From positions 131,065 to 175,931 of the forward strand of contig JAKQNF010000002.1 in NCBI GenBank assembly GCA_029565935.1: a stretch of DNA of 44,867 nucleotides, given 5' to 3'. Below are positions 40,811 through 44,867 of this stretch, in pieces (positions within the stretch are counted from its first letter, which is position 1; each line of letters starts with the position of its first letter). The DNA is from Bacillota bacterium. Lineage in GTDB: Bacteria; Bacillota; DTU025; MWDF01. The notes beneath the pieces were generated by a model that made no database searches, was not told the DNA's origin, and worked only from the letters and a program-made list of their open reading frames with translations. Position numbers and translations under genes: made by a program.

Positions 40811-41934
40811 GCTTCCTCCACCTCCCTCAAGGACAACCCGACAGCCACCGACATCACGGGCGCCATGCCTTCGGTGTCTATGTTGGACACCACGGAAGGC
40901 GAGATCCTGACGCGCTTGTACGGGTTGCCGAAGCTGACCGGAAGTCCGGTGAGTATGCCCATCATGTCGCTCAGGCCCTTGAGCTTTGAACCGCCTCCTG
41001 CAAGTACGATCTCCTTCACCGACAGGCTCTCTAGCTTGCTCTGCAGCTGGGCGTCGTGGTAGGTGATCGAGCGCTTGCATTCGAGGCTCAGGCCGTGGGC
41101 GACGTCATAGACCGCTTCTAGCACCTTCTTGCGGACCGGATCGCGCTCTGAGAGGTAGTCCTCCTCCGAGGGCACAACCTCCACGTCGGCCACCTTCATC
41201 TCCTCGGCCTGCTGTTCGCTCACCTGGGCGGCCTTCATTATCGCATCGGTGAAATGGTTCCCGCCGACCTGGACGATCCTGGTCATCCTTAGATGCTCCC
41301 CGTTGCAGATCACAAGGTCCGTAGTACCGCCGCCTATGTCAATGTATGCAATGCTGCCCGTCTCATCCTCTCCTATGAGTCCGTACGCCCTCATCATGCA
41401 GAAGGGCTGGATATCGATCGCGATCGGTATGAGCCCCGCCATCTCTAGCGCCGTGGCATAGCTCTCGACCTTGCTCTTGAGGGCCGCGACCAGCATCACT
41501 TCCACTTCCGACGTGCTGTCCTGCATCAGAACCACAGGATCCGGCATCACGACGTCCATGGTGGCCTCGTCCGTAGGGAAGGGCAGGTATTTGTCCGCCT
41601 CCCACTTGACGGCCTCCTTCAGTTCCTCATAGGGCATGCGCGGGAAGAGCACGGGCCTGACCACTACGTCCTGGCCCGCGATGCCGCACGATACTTGTCT
41701 GTTCCGGAAGCCGTTCTCCTTCCATAGCCCTCTTATCGTATCGGCTACGGCTGTGATATCCACTACGCTGCCTTCCTTGACAGTGTCCGGAGGCGTCGCA
41801 GCGCTAGCCATGTTTATAAGCTCTATGGCTCCGCGTACGTTCTGTATCTCCGCTATCTTTATGGTACTTGTACCGATGTCCACCCCTACCGCCGTTGCGC
41901 CTTTTCTCATGGAAGGTTTCTTGGTTGGACTCAA
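40807..41934 (-). CDS. pilM: Type IV pilus assembly ATPase-like protein PilM
   Basis: An actin-like (FtsA-fold) cytoplasmic protein that binds the PilN N-terminus and couples it to the motor. ATP-site motifs: VGVDIGTSTIKIAEI (phosphate 1), IAYIDIGGGTTDLVI (phosphate 2) and IVLAGGGSKLKGLSDMM (adenosine). I set the start at TTG 41934 because GGAGGTG lies 8 nt upstream; a TTG at 41949 would overlap that site. 375 aa, first gene of the pilMNOPQ operon. Confidence 0.92.
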   Translation of the reverse strand: MSPTKKPSMRKGATAVGVDIGTSTIKIAEIQNVRGAIELINMASAATPPDTVKEGSVVDITAVADTIRGLWKENGFRNRQVSCGIAGQDVVVRPVLFPRMPYEELKEAVKWEADKYLPFPTDEATMDVVMPDPVVLMQDSTSEVEVMLVAALKSKVESYATALEMAGLIPIAIDIQPFCMMRAYGLIGEDETGSIAYIDIGGGTTDLVICNGEHLRMTRIVQVGGNHFTDAIMKAAQVSEQQAEEMKVADVEVVPSEEDYLSERDPVRKKVLEAVYDVAHGLSLECKRSITYHDAQLQSKLESLSVKEIVLAGGGSKLKGLSDMMGILTGLPVSFGNPYKRVRISPSVVSNIDTEGMAPVMSVAVGLSLREVEEA

Positions 41935-41963
41935 GCTATTCACCTCCAACCGCGTATGATTGC

Positions 41964-41992
41964 CTTATAATAAATATGTTTTTCTACATCAA
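41964..41992 (-). promoter_or_regulatory. sigma70-type promoter of pilMNOPQ
   Basis: On the minus strand TTGATG (41987-41992), exact 17-nt spacer, TATAAG (41964-41969), 30 nt before the pilM start. It separates pilD from pilM. Confidence 0.6.
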
Positions 41993-42009
41993 GGCCGTTT
42001 CACCTGCTA

Positions 42010-42792
42010 TTAGTAAAAAATTCTCAAATACAATGACGTGTTTGCCAATATTATACCTGCTGCAGCTAAGTAAGGTCCAAAGGGTATCAGCTCACCCTTA
42101 TTCATCCTCTTCATCCTCAGCAGGGCCATAGTCGCAATTATGCCAAGTATGGACCCTAATAACAATACCATAAAAGCGCCGTACCAGCCAAGATAGGCTC
42201 CCGCCGCAGCCATGAACTTTATATCCCCGCCGCCCATGCCCCCGTTGGACAGCTCGGCCAGCAGAAGCAGGAAACCGCCGCACGAGACGGCCCCGAGCAG
42301 CGCATTGAGCAATGAGTTGATATAGGGACTTACTTTCAAGTTGAGGTTGAACAGCTGCACGGTTGCTTCCCTGAACGGGGATATGGCAAGGAAGAAGATC
42401 AGAAGAGGTATCGTGATCTTGTCCGGGATGATCTGCGTCCTTAAGTCCGTAAGGGCGATCATTAGGCATGCGGAGGAGAATATATAAAGTAACAAGCCCT
42501 CCAGGGTCAGCCCGAAACGATAATAGGCTATCAGCGCGAAGACCCCTGATGTTAGCTCCACCAAAGGGTACTGTACGCTTATCTTCGTTTTGCAGTATCT
42601 GCACCTGCCCTTCAGCATTATCCAACTGAGGACAGGAATCAAATCCAAAGCCGACAATACCGTCTTGCACTTCGGACACATGGACCTTTCCCCTTTTAAA
42701 TCCATGTCACCGGGAAGACGGTATATAAGGACGTTATAAAAGCTGCCGAGCACTAGACCGAAAATAAACAATAATATCGGTATAATGACCAT
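42010..42792 (-). CDS. pilD: Prepilin peptidase/methyltransferase PilD
   Basis: A 260-aa polytopic aspartic protease that removes the leader peptide from prepilins and methylates the new N-terminus. Zinc-type cysteines C39/C42 and C64/C67 (CPKC, CRYC) lie in the first loop. The catalytic aspartates are D116 (ALTDLRTQIIPD) and D190 (GGMGGGDIKFM). Eight or so membrane segments. The ATG shares bases with the minor pilin stop (TAATG). Genes for its likely substrates are adjacent. Confidence 0.95.
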   Translation of the reverse strand: MVIIPILLFIFGLVLGSFYNVLIYRLPGDMDLKGERSMCPKCKTVLSALDLIPVLSWIMLKGRCRYCKTKISVQYPLVELTSGVFALIAYYRFGLTLEGLLLYIFSSACLMIALTDLRTQIIPDKITIPLLIFFLAISPFREATVQLFNLNLKVSPYINSLLNALLGAVSCGGFLLLLAELSNGGMGGGDIKFMAAAGAYLGWYGAFMVLLLGSILGIIATMALLRMKRMNKGELIPFGPYLAAAGIILANTSLYLRIFY

Positions 42793-43139
42793 TAGTTATG
42801 CCTTTCTATCGAACACGAAACATGATAGCTATCCACAGCGAAAACGTATGCTCCTCCAGATGGACAAGATAAGTCATCATATGAGCCGCTAAAGAAGCCC
42901 ATCTCGGTAAATATATCTTCAAGGTTAGATAAATTATTTCCGAACTCATGGTGATTTAAGTAATTGTACATCCTAGCATTCTCTACTGTCTTTTGATTAG
43001 CCCTGCAAGCTTGTTCGTTAGTCATATCAATCATTTTTATATAGCTGAACACAGCAATCGATAGTAGGATTCCAATAATTGTGATAACAATAATCAGTTC
43101 AAACAGTGTAAAACCTTTACTGTCAAGATAGTTCTTCAT
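42792..43139 (-). CDS. Minor type IV pilin-like protein
   Basis: A 115-aa prepilin. The leader ends SKG and processing would give mature F1-TLFE5, with the required glutamate at +5. The N-terminal hydrophobic helix is IIVITIIGILLSIAVFSYI. Two cysteines near the C-terminus (LSCPSGG and VSCSIER) suggest a disulfide. It is transcribed after the pilA terminator and is translationally coupled to pilD. AT-rich relative to the pilMNOPQ block. Its exact pilin type is not assignable. Confidence 0.85.
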   Translation of the reverse strand: MKNYLDSKGFTLFELIIVITIIGILLSIAVFSYIKMIDMTNEQACRANQKTVENARMYNYLNHHEFGNNLSNLEDIFTEMGFFSGSYDDLSCPSGGAYVFAVDSYHVSCSIERHN

Positions 43140-43153
43140 AGCTCACCTTCAAG

Positions 43154-43170
43154 AGCTCAGTCATTGAGCT
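43154..43170 (-). promoter_or_regulatory. Small inverted repeat before the minor pilin gene
   Basis: A 6-bp repeat AGCTCA/TGAGCT with a 5-nt spacer, 15 nt upstream of the minor pilin ATG and just before the GAAGGTG ribosome-binding site. It could be an operator or RNA hairpin; a clear promoter is not seen. Confidence 0.3.
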
Positions 43171-43210
43171 AGATAGTTTAACCAACAGAAGCACTTAATC
43201 ATCGAATATG

Positions 43211-43240
43211 AAAAGTGGGAGTGGTTATCCACTCCCACTT
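43211..43240 (-). terminator. Terminator after pilA
   Basis: A perfect 12-bp stem (43213-43224 with 43229-43240, loop TTAT) lies 17 nt after the pilA stop and is followed on the minus strand by TTTT. It would allow much more pilA transcript than minor pilin/pilD transcript. Confidence 0.85.
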
Positions 43241-43257
43241 AGTGTTATTGCACTAAA

Positions 43258-43581
43258 CTATAAGGATCCATGTGTCGCGCAGGTAATAGTTGTTCCTTCA
43301 ACTGTATAAGTAGCGTTCGTTGTAGGACAAGTTATTCCTTCTGCATTATCAAGGTACGGTGTAAGGTCAGTTACCGCTGTTGCATCAGTGTTCGTGTCAG
43401 CAAAGTAAATGGCTGCGGCTGTCTTAAGTGTTCTCATATTAGACTGGCATGCCCTCTCCTGAGCTCTTGCTCTGAAGCTGTTGTACGCTGGTACTGCTAT
43501 CGCTATCAGGATACCAATGATCACTATTACGATCATAAGCTCCATAATAGTGAAGCCCTTCTGGTTCTTTGTCCTCCTCAT
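43258..43581 (-). CDS. pilA: Major type IV pilin PilA
   Basis: A 107-aa prepilin that assembles into the pilus fibre. The leader ends QKG (residue 9); mature protein begins F1-TIME5 and has the hydrophobic helix [22 protein letters not shown]. Three cysteines in the globular part; a C-terminal pair (ITCPTTN, ITCATHG) likely forms a disulfide. ATG with GGAGGTGTAACAA upstream, 37 nt after pilC. A strong terminator follows. Called major from its type-a leader and small size; a minor pilin role is possible. Confidence 0.88.
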   Translation of the reverse strand: MRRTKNQKGFTIMELMIVIVIIGILIAIAVPAYNSFRARAQERACQSNMRTLKTAAAIYFADTNTDATAVTDLTPYLDNAEGITCPTTNATYTVEGTTITCATHGSL

Positions 43582-43618
43582 TTGTTACACCTCCATAAAT
43601 GAATTATTAGGTTTATGA

Positions 43619-44830
43619 TTACGCGAAGCTAGCTATGCTGAACATCGGTACCATTATAGCTGCTACAAGGAATGCAGCCAAGATGCCAATAAATAGAATC
43701 ATCATAGGTTCTACCATTGATGTCAATGACTTAATCGCCATGTCTGTCTCTTCGTCGTAGAAGTCGGCCACCTTCTCCAACATAGAGTCCAGCGCACCAG
43801 TTTCTTCACCTATCGCTACCATGTGTCCAAGCATGGGAGGGAAGATAGTTGACTGTTTAAGCGGCTTTCCAAGCCCTGAGCCTTCCTTCACTCCCATCTT
43901 TGCAGTTTCAATATTCTTCCTCATGACGTAATTTCCTGCTGTCTTCTCAAGCAATTCTAATCCTTGAAGCATAGGTACTCCACTTTGTACCATCATGGCG
44001 AAAGTCCTAGCAAACATCGCCGTGTTGCTTTTTTTAATTAGAGGCCCAATAACTGGGACTTTAATTATGGCTCTATCGAACCAAGGTTTTAGGGGTTTTG
44101 TGAATAACCATCGAATAAAGAAGAAAAGTACTATTAATCCACCAAGCACCATATACCATTTTTGTTGAATGAACTCTGCAGTACCAAAAACTATTTTAGT
44201 TACTGTAGGTAATTCGGCATCGAAACTATCGAACAAACTGATAAATGAAGGTAATACCGCAACCATTAAAATTCCTACTGCAAGTATCGCCACTGTCACT
44301 AGAAATAGAGGATATGATAAAGCGCTTTTTACCTTACCAATGTTCCTACTGCTATTCTCATAGTACCTAGCAGTTCTATCTAATACATGATCCAGCGCGC
44401 CTGCGGTTTCTCCTGCTTCAACAAGGTTAGCAAACATGGGGGGGAAAATGCCTGGGTAGTTCTTAATTGCATTCGAGAATGATTCCCCGCCCTCTACCCT
44501 CTTCCTAACGTCATTGATCACCGCAGCTATACTTTTTTTGTCTAGCTGAGCCGTAAGTACATTAAGCGCACTCACCAACGGCAGCCCGGCTTGAATCATA
44601 GTAGCTAACTGCCTACTAAGAAGGGAGAGCTCCTTCACTGTTATCTTCTTGGCCTTGGGAGCCGTATCAAGGTTCGTACCTGCAGATTTTGCTGCCCCAC
44701 CTTCATTTATTGCAATAGGGATAAGGCCCTGCTGCCTCAGGCGTTCGATGGCCAGTTGCTTGGTATCAGCTTCCAAAGCGCCCTCAACGGCATGCCCCTT
44801 GTTGTCCCTGGCCTTGTAGGTGAACTGCAA
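43619..44830 (-). CDS. pilC: Type IV pilus platform protein PilC
   Basis: Inner-membrane platform (GspF family) that holds the PilB/PilT motors. About 403 aa from the TTG at 44830 (GGGAGG 7 nt upstream), which gives the family start LQFTYKARD; an ATG at 44854 is less likely. Two T2SSF repeats are seen: ELSLLSRQLATMIQAGLPLVSAL-type and AMFARTFAMMVQSGVPMLQGLELLEK-type, each ending in an ETGALD motif (VEAGETAGALD, AIGEETGALD). Clearly AT-richer than pilM-Q. The upstream gene (perhaps pilT) ends at or beyond the window edge; positions 44831-44867 hold only the ribosome-binding site and edge sequence. Confidence 0.93.
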   Translation of the reverse strand: MQFTYKARDNKGHAVEGALEADTKQLAIERLRQQGLIPIAINEGGAAKSAGTNLDTAPKAKKITVKELSLLSRQLATMIQAGLPLVSALNVLTAQLDKKSIAAVINDVRKRVEGGESFSNAIKNYPGIFPPMFANLVEAGETAGALDHVLDRTARYYENSSRNIGKVKSALSYPLFLVTVAILAVGILMVAVLPSFISLFDSFDAELPTVTKIVFGTAEFIQQKWYMVLGGLIVLFFFIRWLFTKPLKPWFDRAIIKVPVIGPLIKKSNTAMFARTFAMMVQSGVPMLQGLELLEKTAGNYVMRKNIETAKMGVKEGSGLGKPLKQSTIFPPMLGHMVAIGEETGALDSMLEKVADFYDEETDMAIKSLTSMVEPMMILFIGILAAFLVAAIMVPMFSIASFA

Positions 44831-44867
44831 ATGACCGCCTCCCTTCCTCGACATTCAATCAACAGCG

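Noticed and set aside
40811-41080. A longer PilN reading from 41080
   Set aside because: The first 90 codons overlap pilM in another frame and lack PilN features; the protein clearly begins VRNKINLLP at 40810.
1-44867. CRISPR arrays, insertion sequences, prophage or defence genes
   Set aside because: No regularly spaced repeats, transposase, integrase or known defence proteins were seen; the window is mostly conserved chromosomal genes.

Overview
Kind of organism. The window is about 44.9 kb from a GC-rich, apparently double-membraned (diderm) bacterium whose gene order is that of Bacillota. Bacillota-like features: miaA-mutL-mutS-miaB in one run; the efp / asp23 / amaP / DUF2273 / nusB / xseA / xseB / ispA / dxs / tlyA / nadK / argR / recN series; and DapL for lysine. 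Diderm features: a type IV pilus secretin with PilM-P, an ExbB-ExbD-TonB set, and an SLH coiled-coil protein shaped like an outer-membrane spacer. An uncultured or deep-branching diderm Bacillota relative fits best. A Synergistota-like lineage cannot be excluded without a marker-gene tree. Every gene but one is on the minus strand, so transcription runs from high to low coordinates.

Layout, in transcription order. (1) 44830-42010: pilC, major pilin pilA, a strong terminator, a minor pilin and prepilin peptidase pilD. The pilC and pilin genes are clearly AT-richer than the rest. (2) 41992-35250: a sigma70-like promoter, then pilM-pilN-pilO-pilP-pilQ, closed by a terminator. PilQ is about 1260 aa and carries 13 tandem N1-like repeats. 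(3) 35237-20997: pepP-like peptidase, efp, asp23, amaP, DUF2273, nusB, a Kae1/TsaD paralog, xseA, xseB, ispA, DUF212, a roughly 606-nt structured RNA, a membrane-protein gene, dxs, tlyA, nadK, argR, recN. I identify the RNA as OLE RNA (ornate, large, extremophilic) and the membrane protein as its partner OapA. (4) 20949-15194: exbB, exbD, tonB, a secreted cohesin-like protein, and an Omp-alpha-like SLH/coiled-coil spacer. (5) 14582-15110: the only plus-strand unit, a three-haem c-type cytochrome with its own promoter and terminator. (6) 14511-267: DUF554, dapF, dapL, a GNAT acetyltransferase, miaB, mutS, mutL, an RsmJ-like methyltransferase, miaA, a methionine gamma-lyase-like PLP enzyme, a DUF4139-like secreted protein and a YprB-like exonuclease; most of these genes overlap or nearly touch. 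(7) 162-1: tRNA-Pro(GGG) with its own promoter and terminator.

How the parts work together. Units 1 and 2 encode most of a type IV pilus; the PilB and PilT motor ATPases would lie beyond the right edge. Unit 4 combines envelope energy transduction with a peptidoglycan-to-outer-membrane tether. Unit 3 combines translation, isoprenoid synthesis, NADP supply and DNA repair around the OLE/OapA ribonucleoprotein locus. Unit 6 combines lysine/meso-DAP synthesis, tRNA modification and mismatch repair. GTG and TTG starts are frequent, and I set many starts by Shine-Dalgarno position.

The most notable item is the OLE RNA. Its ends are supported by an 11-bp pairing between its two termini and by an extended -10 promoter that overlaps the stop codon of the upstream gene. 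It is a known RNA class, but it is unusual to read one in a genome that also carries diderm envelope machinery.
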